Source: Phytophthora colocasiae
Taxonomy: Eukaryota > Oomycota > Peronosporomycetes > Peronosporales > Peronosporaceae
Reading direction: 5' to 3'
Assembly (NCBI GenBank): GCA_018806915.1
Contig: JAGKQI010000059.1
Location: 1,116,001 to 1,180,000, forward strand
Length of the DNA stretch: 64,000 bases
Within the stretch, counting starts at the first letter, position 1. Every line of letters starts with the position of its first letter. A program made the translations under genes and the position numbers. Positions 51,907 through 61,454 of the stretch are shown in pieces. The notes beneath the pieces were generated by a model. It was not told the origin of the DNA and ran no database searches. It was given only the letters and a program-made list of their open reading frames with translations.

Positions 51907-53481
51907 CTACAAGATACCGGCCAAAGCGTGTCTCCGGTCGGACGGCGTGGCGTGCACGTCAAAAGACTGTAAGCTGTTCATGGAGGGAGCCTCCATGTCC
52001 CGAGCCTTCTCTTCCCGAATACTTTTCCTCTTGGCCTTGACGATCATGACAATCAGCGCCACCATGCCCACAGCACCCAGCGTGGAGAGGGCAATGATCA
52101 GCGGGTCCGTCTCGTTCGAAGATTCTGAGGACTTGTTGCTGATAGTCTGGGCGTCATCGCCGGCGGCTTGGCTGTCGGCGGTTTGTTCAACCGAAGGAGC
52201 AGCCTCCGTGGCCGTAGGAACGTCAGCAGTCTGCTGCGTTTGATCCTGTTGGTACGTGTACTCGTCATCAGAGGTGGCGCTGCTGGTGCCGGTGGTCTTG
52301 CCGTTCTTCGACGTCTTCTTCGGGGCCGTCGTGGCCTCAGGCTCTACCGTGCCGGTCACGTTGAAGATCTGCTGGTTGAACGGGTTGTCGCTTCCACTTG
52401 CAGTGGTCGAATCCTGAGTGGTTGGTGATTTAGGAGACGTCGTCACAGGAGCGGTTGTTTGATGAGCAATAGTTGAAGGCGCAACGGTAGCAGTAGGCGC
52501 AGTAGTTGGTGGTGCGATGGTAGCAATAGGCGCAGTGGTCGGGGTTGCAGTGGTAGACACAGGAACAGAAGTGGGTAAGATCTCTTGCTGGGTAGGTGGG
52601 GCAGTAGTAACAGGAGCAGTAGTAGGACGCACTGTGGTTGGGGAAGGCGTCTGAGTAGGAGCAGGGGTCTGCATAGGAGTCGGTGTCGGCGTAGGAGCGA
52701 CGGTCGACGGTGCCTGTGTCGGTGGGGCCGTCGTAGGAGCAGCCGTCGTTGGCGTCGGGCTCTTGGTCGTCGGCGTGCTCTGCTGCTGCGTCTGAGAGGA
52801 ACCGCCGGACGGGAACTGGTTGAAGCCTTCCGTGCACGAATCAGCCGTGAGCGACACGGTGTCTTCGATCGAGTTTCCGTTCACGTCCGTCATTGAGATG
52901 GTCATCTTGGTCAAGTCCGTCTGGGTCTGACTAGCTCCGTCCAGCAGGTAGTAGTAGGCGGATCCGAGCATGGTCGTGTCTTGACCGTTGATCTGCAGAC
53001 TCTTAACGCCCGTGGCGAAGTTAGTTGGCTGTACAGCCGTCCAGTAGTTGTTGCTGCCGCCCTTGAGGCAGTAGTTGACGTTGCCTGATACGGGGCAGTC
53101 CACGAACTTCCACTTGACGTGGTAACGCGACGGCGTCGAACCGGTCAGAGCGGTGAAGACGGACGGCGACAGGTCCAAGTCACCGTGTTTGCACTCGGGG
53201 CAGCGGTCCAGGATCTGCACCACGATGGACTTGGACTTGTCGGCACAACGGTCGTCGTCACACGACACTTCCGCGCATCGTCCGCAGTTCTGGAGACCAT
53301 CCCATTGTTCGTTATTCAGCGCTGCGTAGTCGGTGGTAGCAAAGTCGAGTGCTGACATCATGTTACAGTTACCGGCACTGGGTTGGCCCAAAGTGTAGGC
53401 GGTGCCGTCTCCAGTGAAGTATTCCGAAGCATCGACGGTAGCGAACGTCGCCGCTGAGGCGAATAGAGCGAACGTCTTCAT
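51907..53481 (-). CDS. Expansin-like protein 5 with C-terminal membrane anchor (YW type)
   Basis: A 524-residue protein from the ATG at 53481. A signal peptide (MKTFALFASAATFATVDA) is followed by the barrel (TGDGTAYTLGQPSAGNCNMM, NCGRCAEVSCDDDRC, DRCPEC, GDLDLSPSVF) and the second domain (SNNYWTAVQPTN, SAYYYLL). After the domains come ~230 residues of Thr/Pro/Ala-rich repeats. Near residue 455 there is a single hydrophobic segment (PLIIALSTLGAVGMVALIVMIV) followed by KAKRKS and a ~40-residue cytosolic tail. This is a type I membrane topology, so the expansin head would be held at the oomycete's own cell surface on a long stalk. It is the only anchored member of the array. Confidence 0.9.
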   Translation of the reverse strand: MKTFALFASAATFATVDASEYFTGDGTAYTLGQPSAGNCNMMSALDFATTDYAALNNEQWDGLQNCGRCAEVSCDDDRCADKSKSIVVQILDRCPECKHGDLDLSPSVFTALTGSTPSRYHVKWKFVDCPVSGNVNYCLKGGSNNYWTAVQPTNFATGVKSLQINGQDTTMLGSAYYYLLDGASQTQTDLTKMTISMTDVNGNSIEDTVSLTADSCTEGFNQFPSGGSSQTQQQSTPTTKSPTPTTAAPTTAPPTQAPSTVAPTPTPTPMQTPAPTQTPSPTTVRPTTAPVTTAPPTQQEILPTSVPVSTTATPTTAPIATIAPPTTAPTATVAPSTIAHQTTAPVTTSPKSPTTQDSTTASGSDNPFNQQIFNVTGTVEPEATTAPKKTSKNGKTTGTSSATSDDEYTYQQDQTQQTADVPTATEAAPSVEQTADSQAAGDDAQTISNKSSESSNETDPLIIALSTLGAVGMVALIVMIVKAKRKSIREEKARDMEAPSMNSLQSFDVHATPSDRRHALAGIL

Positions 53482-54318
53482 TCTTTTTCGGTGCTAAAGG
53501 TCCGACGTCGATTCTTTCAGTTGCTCGACGGACGGCAAAAGCGTGAATGGAGGACGGACGACACGAAAGCCGCTGCCTCTTCGTACCGCTCGCAGAGAGC
53601 AGGCAGAGAGTGGAAGAGGTCATAAGGCCGCTGGATCGTCTTGGTCAAGCTGTGCACTGACGGCTGGACAGGCCAAGCCCAGCTGGTGTCACGGACCCAT
53701 ATTGTGCCTGTCGATGTTGGAGTCTTCCAGACGGCGCCACTCCGTACCGAAATCGATTGCGAGGCATGAGGAAATCGTGGGCTTCTCCCCATTATTCGGT
53801 GGATTGCGGCGTCGAAACCGAAAATCGAGGAACCATCCGCTGAAAACGGTCGGAATGACACGAACATCATATTGTCGGCGGGGCGGCGAACGGTGTCGGA
53901 GCGAAGTGTTAACCCACGCCAAGTCCTTGTGCCGCTACGACTGTCCATGTGGTGGCTCATTTCTTGGCAACAGGCACAACAAGTCGTTGGATAAATCTTC
54001 GGTTGATGAGCTTTCAGCTCTCTCCTTCGTCTGAACTTTGAGAGTTCAGACTAGAGGATGAACAAATCCGTCCCAGCCGTTCCAACAGCCGACAGTCACG
54101 CCTTGACGTGATTCTTGGACGGACAGATGGAGAAGACACAAGAGCCACAAGGTTACCCCATCAAAGAGGCATAAGTGTCTTCCATCTGCCGGCACGCGTG
54201 TCAAGTGTCGACAAGAAAGATCGGATACAAGGGCGACGTGTTATTGACACTTATTCTAGACATATGTAGCTAAAAACTAGACGCAAAAGGTTTTCATACG
54301 TACGTACAAAGTTGCTGC
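53482..54318. other. Intergenic gap in the expansin array
   Basis: About 840 bases between expansin 5 and the 3' end of expansin 6. A 163-codon frame on the + strand (53543-54034) overlaps others on the minus strand and is basic and featureless. No gene is called. Confidence 0.35.
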
Positions 54319-56020
54319 TTACATTGGGCAGTTGGCAGGTCCAGTGCTAGGGGTGTTGGCGTTCGATGAATCCTGAGTTGTGTTCTCCTGCACGGGGTTT
54401 TCAGAATCCACATCCGCACCAACATCGCTTGACGTCTGTTGAACGTTCTGGCTGGGAGTCTCAGTAACAACATCCGTGCTCGATGCATGGTCGACGGCGA
54501 GGTCGTTCTGCTGGGTAGTCTGGTCCTCGTTGTTCTGGGTCTCCGATCCAGATTGCTCGGGCGTCACGGCCGCACCAACCGTGCTGGCCGAGTGGTCGAC
54601 AGGCAGGGCGTCACTACCAGTTCCTTGCTCTGGTGTTTGGTTGTCACCATTACCCGACGTGGATCCAGACTGCTGCTCGGTGTTTCCTCCGACGTTCGAG
54701 CTCTGTTCTGCAGGTTTGCTGCCACCGTCCGTGTACGTAGAAGCCGATGAGGATGTCTCGCCACCAACGTTCGATCCCGATTGCGAGGCGGAAGATGAAG
54801 GCTCGGAAGGCACCACCGTAGCTGGGGCATCCGGCGACTCGGTCGAAGTTTCACCGTCCACGCTAGACTGCTGCGTCTCGTCTCCCTTGGAGCTCGACTG
54901 CTCGGTGTTGGGGGTGGTTGGCGCCTGAGTCTCGACATCACCGGTTTCTGAGCTCGGGCCCTGCTCAACGCTCTGTTCGGGACTATCACCGCCGTTCGAG
55001 CTGGTCTGCTGGGTCGGATCCTGCTGTGAGACATCGTTTCCGCTCGAACCCGTGTCTTGCTGAGCAGTCTGAGATCCGTCGTTACCCGAACCAGACTGCT
55101 GCGTAGGTGCAGTAGTGGCAGGTGTCTCAGTCACAGGTGTAGTTAACGTTGCCTTAGGCGTCGACGTAGTCGCGATCGGGGCGGAAGTCTGTTGCTGCTG
55201 GGGAGGTGTAGCCGTCGTGGCCACAGGGGCCTTCGTGGTCACAGTCGGCATCTTTGTCGGAGCCATCGTAGGGGTAGCTGTGGCTGGCTTCGTAGGGGCG
55301 GCTGTGGGAATCGACGTGTTGGTCGAAGGGGTCGACGATTTACCCGAAGGGAACTGGCGGGTTCCCTTGGTGCACGAACCAGCACTCATAGACACCTTGT
55401 CAGTGATAGACACACCGTTAATGTCCGTCAACGATACCGAGACACTGGACAGATCCGTCTGGGTAGTACCAGCACCGTCGCAGCAGGTAGTAGTAAGCGC
55501 CGTCAAGCATCTTCGTCGCCTTGCCGTTAATCTTGAGACTCGTGACGCCCGTCGCCACGTTCGTCGGTTGAATAGCCGTCCAGTAGTTGTTGCTACCTCC
55601 CTTGAGGCAGTAGTTGACGTTGCCGGCCACAGGACAATCCACGAACTTCCACTTGATAGTGTAACGGGACGGGTGCGATCCCGTGAGCGTCTTGAAAACC
55701 GACGGCGACAGGTCAAGGTCACCGTGTTTGCACTCGGGACAACGATCCAGGATCTGAACCACGACGGATTTGGTCTTGTCGGCGCACCGGTCGTCGTCGC
55801 ACGACACCTCAGCGCAACGTCCGCAGTTCTGGAGGCCACTCCACTGGTCGTTGTTGAGAGCGGCGTAGTCGGTGGTGGCGAAGTTGAGTGCCGACATCAT
55901 GTTGCAGTTGCCGGAGCTGGTGTCACCCAAGGTGTAGGCGGTGCCGTCTCCGGTGAAGTACTCGGCGGCATCGGCGATAGCGAAGGTCGTCGCAGTGGCG
56001 AGTAGAGCGAATGACTTCAT
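54319..56020 (-). pseudogene. Expansin-like gene 6 with 1-base frameshift in the second domain
   Basis: From the ATG at 56020 the product matches expansin 7 almost exactly (signal peptide MKSFALLATATTFAIADA, barrel with GDLDLSPSVF, SNNYWTAIQPTN, GAYYYLL). Then one extra C near 55481 shifts the frame and stops it at 55418. In the other frame the protein continues as DGAGTTQTDLSSVSVSLTD, then ~390 residues of Ser/Thr/Gln/Glu-rich tail with no further stop, ending in GPANCPM at 54319. A 380-codon tail that stays open argues that the shift is very recent or a sequence error. If real, the product would lose the end of its CBM63-like domain and the whole tail. Confidence 0.8.
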
Positions 56021-56985
56021 CGTCCAAGGTTGTTGGGATGTGGTTTATAGAAGGTAAAACCCCGAATGATTTTGAAAAGCAAACTCGAAGTGGTCGGAGA
56101 TGGTCAATCTGAACGACTCGAACACCAGTACATTGCTACCCGCTGGGGATCGAGAACGAGAATGGTAGCGTCGCGTTACAATTGTCGATGCATAAGTGTC
56201 CACAAGCCGGTTGACGTCCTGTGGACAAAGGTGCATGTACAGTACCTCCCCAAAGCTTCGTTGATGAGCAACCTGTTCTCTGGAAACGGTGGGAAAGGTG
56301 TCATTTGGATGTTATCACGTACCTGAGTGAGTGCAAATTGTAACGTGGTTGCATTTGATACCAGTCCCCACTGTTTTGCTACTTTGGTTGTTGCCATGTA
56401 CCTTATCGATTCTGCAATCGACAAGACTTGGACACTTAGGTGTCCTTTGAGTTCATATCAAGACACACTGCCGATTTCGAAAATCTCTTTCGCGCCGTTG
56501 GGTTGCCCCGCAGAACGTTAATTAATGCTTCTGTTGATGGGGACGTGACTGGTAACCAGTCACCGGTCTGGTTGTGTTCATCCGACACCACGACACCGTT
56601 CGCGCCATACAGACAGCACTTGAGCAGCAACAGTGCAACTCAAGGAAGACGAAGAATCGTTCCGCTTCGGTCTCAAGTATACGTGGTGTCGAGTAGCTCT
56701 TCAACAAAATGGCGTATCGTTGTCCTTTGTCCTCGCTGGTTGATGGTCAAAGGCCGTGTCCTTGTTAAGCCATCTGGAGATTCCACAACGAACCCCTTGT
56801 GTCCCTCCCCCAGCCCATGGTCGCTCCCAGTTATATCCCCGTATTCTGCCTCGACTTGAACTGGAAATGAGGATGAAACATCAGAGTTTGCGTGAATAAA
56901 AGTGAAGGCTAAGTGAATTTATAATGTGAGCATCTGAATCTGAATTGGTCTTGAGTGTTCCTTCACTTGTCGATGGTCTTTATCT
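56021..56985. other. Intergenic gap in the expansin array
   Basis: About 960 bases. Just upstream of expansin 6 a GGATGTGG...GAAGGTAAAA-CC pattern (+ strand, 56035-56062) recurs upstream of expansin 7 (about 61039-61058), a possible shared promoter element. A 139-codon + frame at 56440-56859 has no recognisable product. Confidence 0.35.
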
Positions 56986-59212
56986 TCACATCGCACAGTT
57001 CGGCCCAGTGTTGCTCTGAACCATATCCTTGTCTTGTAAAGTCGTCGAGTCTTGCTCCCCAGCCACGAAATCATTTGGAACGGACAAACTCGACACACTC
57101 ACGGTTTTCTTTGTCGATTTGTTGTCAGTCGAGTGTTCCTCCTGCTTCGTCGGAGGAGTTGTCGTCGGGGTCTTCGTTGCCGGAGGGACGGTAGGAGGCA
57201 TCGTCGAGGACTGCGTCTTCGATTTAGTTTCCGCCTTGTTACCCTGATGAGAAGGCTTATCAGCTTCTTTTGCCTCAGAATTGTCGGTTGTTGGAGTGGT
57301 AGTTTTCGCTGGCACAGGTGTAACCACGGGAGCCTTTGTTGCCTGTTGGACGACTGGCGGCATGGTCGGAGACGGAGTTTTCACGTTCTTGGGTCTTTGA
57401 GTCTCTTCACTTCCGCTCCCACCGTTCGAGTTCTCTTGAGACGTTGAAGACTCACTGGCGGTTGGGGCTGTTGTCGAAGGCACCTTCGTCTTAGGGGCAA
57501 CGGTTGGGGGCATTGTTGGCTGAGGGGCATTCTTGCCAGTTCCACTAGCTGACATTAAGCTTTGCTGGGTGGACTCATTACCACTTGATGAGCCTGAGTG
57601 CTGTACAACGGAAGGAGAAGTAGTAGCGGGGGCATTCGTCATCGGGGCGACGGTAGGAGGCATCGTTGATGGGGTAGTTTTCTTGTCACCTGCACTTCCT
57701 GAACTCGATTCATCGGCCTTGCTGTTTCCACTGGCAGAGTTTGAAGTAGAGTGTTCATTACTGCCACTGGAAGACGCTGACTGGTGCGTGGTGGGAGCCG
57801 TCGTCGATGGAGCCTTGGTCACGGTAGGTGGCATGGTCGGAGTTTGCGTTTTCTTTACGTCAGTACTTCCAGAGCTAGAGTCTTCGTGGTGTGACTGAGA
57901 AACATCAGTGCTGCTACCACTAGAAGAGACCGATTGCTGCGTGGCGGGCGATGTCGTCGATGGGGTATTGATCGCAGTAGGCGGCATGGTTGGAGTCTGA
58001 GTCTACTTTACGTCAGTGCTTCCAGAGCTCGAGTCTGCCTGAGAACCATCAGTGCTGCTTGATGAACTTGGCTCCTTCGTGACTGGGGCTTCAGTCGTAG
58101 GAGGAATCGTGTTTTTTTCATCGCTTCCTGAGCTTGAATTCTCGTGCGACTCCGACATCGAAGCTTCCGGACGAGCTGAAATGCTGATCAGTTGGAGGTG
58201 CCGTCGTCGCAGGAGCGTTGGAGTTGGAATGGTCTTCAACACTCCCAGATTTCGAGTCTTGATGCGACTGAGTATTGTCATGGCTGTTTGATGAACTCAA
58301 TGACTTGTCGGTCGGAGGAGCAGTCGTCTCTGGAGGAGGAGTCTGCTCCACATTTCCAGAGTTCGAGCTTTGCTGCTCAGTAGGTGGAGCGGTCGTTGAG
58401 GGAGTCTCAGTTGGAATTTCCGTAGGTGACTGGGTCTGCTCCTTGTCAACACTTCCGTCTCTCGAGTGCTGCGCATCTTCACTGCTGCTTTGCGCTGTCG
58501 TCTGCGAACCACTCGAGTTACTCGAGGAACCTGACGGTTGGTGCGTGGGTGGGGCAGTCGTTGCGGGGGGTGGCGTAGGAGGAATCGTTGGCTGCTGAGT
58601 CTCTTCACTCGATGACTGACCGTCCCCACTCTTGGAATTCGACGCATGCTGCACTTGGTCACTTCCACTGGACGATTTCTCTTGCTCAATAGGAGGAACC
58701 GTTGTCGACGGGTCAGTCGTCTCAGGAGCGAAGGTAGGAGGAGCCGTCGTCGACGGGGCAGTCGTCTCAGGAGCGGAGGTAGGAGGAGCCGTCGTCGACG
58801 GAGCAGTCGTCTCAGGAGCGGAGGTAGGAGGAGCCGTCGTCGACGGAGCAGTCGTCTCGGGGGTGGAGGTAGGAGGAGCCGTCGTCGACGGGGCAGTCGT
58901 CTCGGGCGAGGGCGTTTCAGCGTGAGAGCCCTGATCATCGCTGTTCGAGCCTTGACCCATTTGAGAAGCATCACTTCCTGTGGGAGCAGTCGTCTCCGGG
59001 GTGGGTGTCTCGGGGGCAGCTGTAACTGGAGTAGGCGTCGGTGTGGGCAGCACCGTTGGCGCTTGAGTCTCACCTGTTCCGCTACCGACAACGCTTGCAT
59101 TCGAGGAGCTGAAACTACCCGAGTCTTGGCTCTCTTGGAAGGCTTGGTCGGGGTTAGACGCCACTAAGGTGGCCGCGGTGGCGAGTAGCACGAGCGTCGC
59201 GTACGACTTCAT
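56986..59212 (-). pseudogene. Broken secreted mucin-like gene, probably an expansin derivative
   Basis: The start at 59212 opens a signal peptide (MKSYATLVLLATAATLVAS) close to that of expansins 6 and 7. It is followed immediately by Ser/Thr/Pro-rich sequence and no folded domain. The first frame covers ~355 residues, including five 15-residue APETTAPSTTAPPTS units, then shifts near 58160-58180. The second frame runs on until a TAG at 58003, where an internal duplicate of the same segment (STDVKKTQTPTMPP, at about 57850) has an AAA lysine. The same frame then continues to 56986, ending in GPNCAM, like the GPANCPM end of expansin 6. The product would be a heavily O-glycosylated secreted mucin. 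One shift and one stop break it. Confidence 0.72.
58690..58915. repeat. 45-bp coding repeat, about five copies
   Basis: Tandem 45-base units in frame with the mucin-like gene, each encoding APETTAPSTTAPPTS with single changes in the outer units (STPETT..., FAPETTDPSTTVPP). Inner copies are nearly identical in DNA. Confidence 0.8.
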
Positions 59213-59923
59213 GCTGGGAATTCCTACGAGTGAGCTCGTCCAGACGAAATTGCAGAATGGTTTAATCTTTGTAACGTGGCGTCTGGTTTCCAGGGCGAGG
59301 GGATCAGCACCACCTATTTTACTGTGCGTGTTGACGTCCGCATAGGTTCCGACTTGCCCACGCTTTGCCCCACAAGCTGGGGTTCCTTTACGTCATGTGG
59401 AGTCCACATTGTGGACTCCTCAAGTTCTTCGCTTGCAAAGTTTGCAATGCAATGCAAACGTTCACATTGCTCTCTTTCTCTCTGATCTTATCACTTGGAG
59501 AGAGCTCCTGGCAATGTCATCGACTCGTTAACGGTCACTCTGGAGCAGATGTACATGCCAGTCCTCGACCACAGCAAGCTGTAAAGAGCTCTCTTCGCTG
59601 TGGCTTCAGGAACCATTCGTCGTCTTAGTGCTTGTTCGATGCGACGATGTGGTGCATTCGTGCGTCCGCCGAGAACAACAATGGTGCGGCCTTCAACATA
59701 CCAGGACTTGGGTGCATTGTAGACACTCACTTTCGTGCGCTCGAGCAGCAATGCTCTTGAGAGTTGAGGCTTGCAAATGTTCACAGCAACGCGTTTCATT
59801 GTTGATGAGCTTCTTTATAAAACGTTGGTTTGGTTTGGAGCTCGTACGACACTATTCTCTCTTGTTCGAGACTACATGTAGTCGACAGTTCCATCGCTGT
59901 CGAGGACGATGCCGGGTAAGGCA
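59213..59923. other. Intergenic gap in the expansin array
   Basis: About 710 bases between the mucin-like gene and expansin 7. Opposed overlapping open frames of about 100 codons (59491-59951) have no family character. No gene is called. Confidence 0.35.
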
Positions 59924-60086
59924 TTACTGTCCGTACCCACCCCACTGCTGACCGTTCTGGTAGTTTTGGTATCCACCCCACTGGTACGGCTGCTGCTGGT
60001 AAGGTTGCTGCTGGTAAGGTTGCTGCTGGTAAGGTTGCTGCTGGTAAGGCTGCTGCTGGTACGGTTGCTGCTGGTAAGGCTGCTGC

Positions 60087-60124
<38 letters not shown>

Positions 60125-61000
60125 GGTAGGCGAAGGAGAGGAAGTAGAAGGAGGCGACGTGGGAGCTTGCGTCTGCACCGTCGGGGCTTGAGTGGGCACC
60201 TGCGTCTGCGTTGTTGGAGCTTGGGTGGGCACTGAAGGAGCCACAGTCGTTTGAGGCGGCGCAGTCGTCGGGGCGGTAGTGTTAGCTGTCGTCGCAGTAG
60301 GAGTTGACGGAGGTCCACCCGATGTGGAAGGGAATTGACTGGCACCCTTCGTGCACGAGCCTGCATTCAGTGATAACTTGTCCGTCATTGATGCACCATT
60401 GATATCTGTCAACGACACAGTGACGCTCGATAGGTCCGCCACTTGCGTTCCCGATCCATCGAGCAGGTAGTAGTAAGCGCCGTCAAGCATCTTCGTCGCC
60501 TTGCCGTTGATCTTGAGACTCGTGACGCCCGTCGCCACGTTCGTCGGTTGAATAGCCGTCCAGTAGTTGTTGCTGCCACCCTTGAGGCAGTAGTTGACGT
60601 TGCCGGACACAGGACAATCCACGAACTTCCACTTGATAGTGTAACGGGACGGATGTGATCCCGTGAGCGTCTTGAAAACCGACGGCGACAGGTCAAGGTC
60701 ACCGTGTTTGCACTCGGGACAACGATCCAGGATCTGAACCACGACGGATTTGGTCTTGTCGGCGCACCGGTCGTCGTCGCACGACACCTCAGCGCAACGT
60801 CCGCAGTTCTGGAGGCCACTCCACTGGTCGTTGTTGAGAGCGGCGTAGTCGGTGGTGGCGAAGTTGAGTGCCGACATCATGTTGCAGTTGCCGGAGCTGG
60901 TGTCGCCCAAGGTGTAGGCGGTGCCGTCTCCGGTGAAGTACTCGGCGGCATCAGCAATAGCGAAGGTCGTTGCAGTGGCGAGTAGAGCGAAGGACTTCAT
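59924..61000 (-). CDS. Secreted expansin-like protein 7 (YW type, prion-like PYQQQ tail)
   Basis: A 358-residue protein from the ATG at 61000. The signal peptide and both domains are almost identical to expansin 6 (barrel GDLDLSPSVF; SNNYWTAIQPTN; GAYYYLLDGSG), here with an intact frame. After CTKGASQF the tail is a ~70-residue Thr/Pro segment, a run of about 15 Gln, seven PYQQQ-type pentads, and a closing WGGYQNYQNGQQWGGYGQ. A tail of Gln, Tyr, Gly and Asn is prion-like in composition and resembles adhesive or cross-linkable wall proteins. The tail has nothing in common with that of expansin 6. Confidence 0.9.
59981..60125. repeat. 15-bp PYQQQ repeat and CAG/CAA run
   Basis: In-frame tandem 15-base units (GGTAAGGTTGCTGCT type on the + strand) encode PYQQQ about seven times. 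They adjoin a CAA/CAG run encoding about 15 Gln. Copies are nearly identical, so the length is probably unstable. Confidence 0.85.
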
Positions 61001-61454
61001 TGTGGAAAATGTAGTTGATGGTAAACCTCGTATACCTTTGGATGTGGAAGGTAAAAACCAAAATGGCCAAGTTGTTCGTGTTGGTCAAAGACACAGCAAG
61101 CTCCTCGTGATGCTGGAGGATTCATGGTGTTCGTCGCGACGCGAAGGTTTCGGTGGCTCTTGTTACATGTTATGACCAGCAAGCCGGACATTCGCGCCGT
61201 GGAAGTCAACGAAACTGCTTGAAAGGCTGTCCACGCACGATTGACACGTGATCTCGAAGTTAGCGGCGCATGTATCGCTCTTCGGACGCGAAATAAAAGG
61301 ATCAAGTCAGGTTACGCGAAAGCACAAACTGCTTCTAGAGACTCTTTAGTAGAGATTGAAACGTCCTTGCGTTCCTCAAAAATATATAACCCAAACGAAT
61401 TGGCATCGAAGGCGACACTTAGTAGTACGAAGCAAAGGTCAAAACATAGATGCA
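61001..61454. other. Divergent intergenic region
   Basis: About 450 bases between expansin 7 (minus) and the membrane-protein gene (plus). CTACATTTTCCACAATG on the minus strand, ending in the expansin 7 start codon, resembles the oomycete initiator with a very short leader. Nothing else was recognised. Confidence 0.35.

Noticed and set aside
53543..54034. 163-codon + strand frame between expansins 5 and 6
   Set aside because: Basic, low-information protein overlapping several frames on the other strand; most likely chance in GC-rich flank.
58632..59167. Long + strand frames with GGAVVDGAVVSG or Arg-rich repeats
   Set aside because: Antisense to the mucin-like repeats; no start context or family character.
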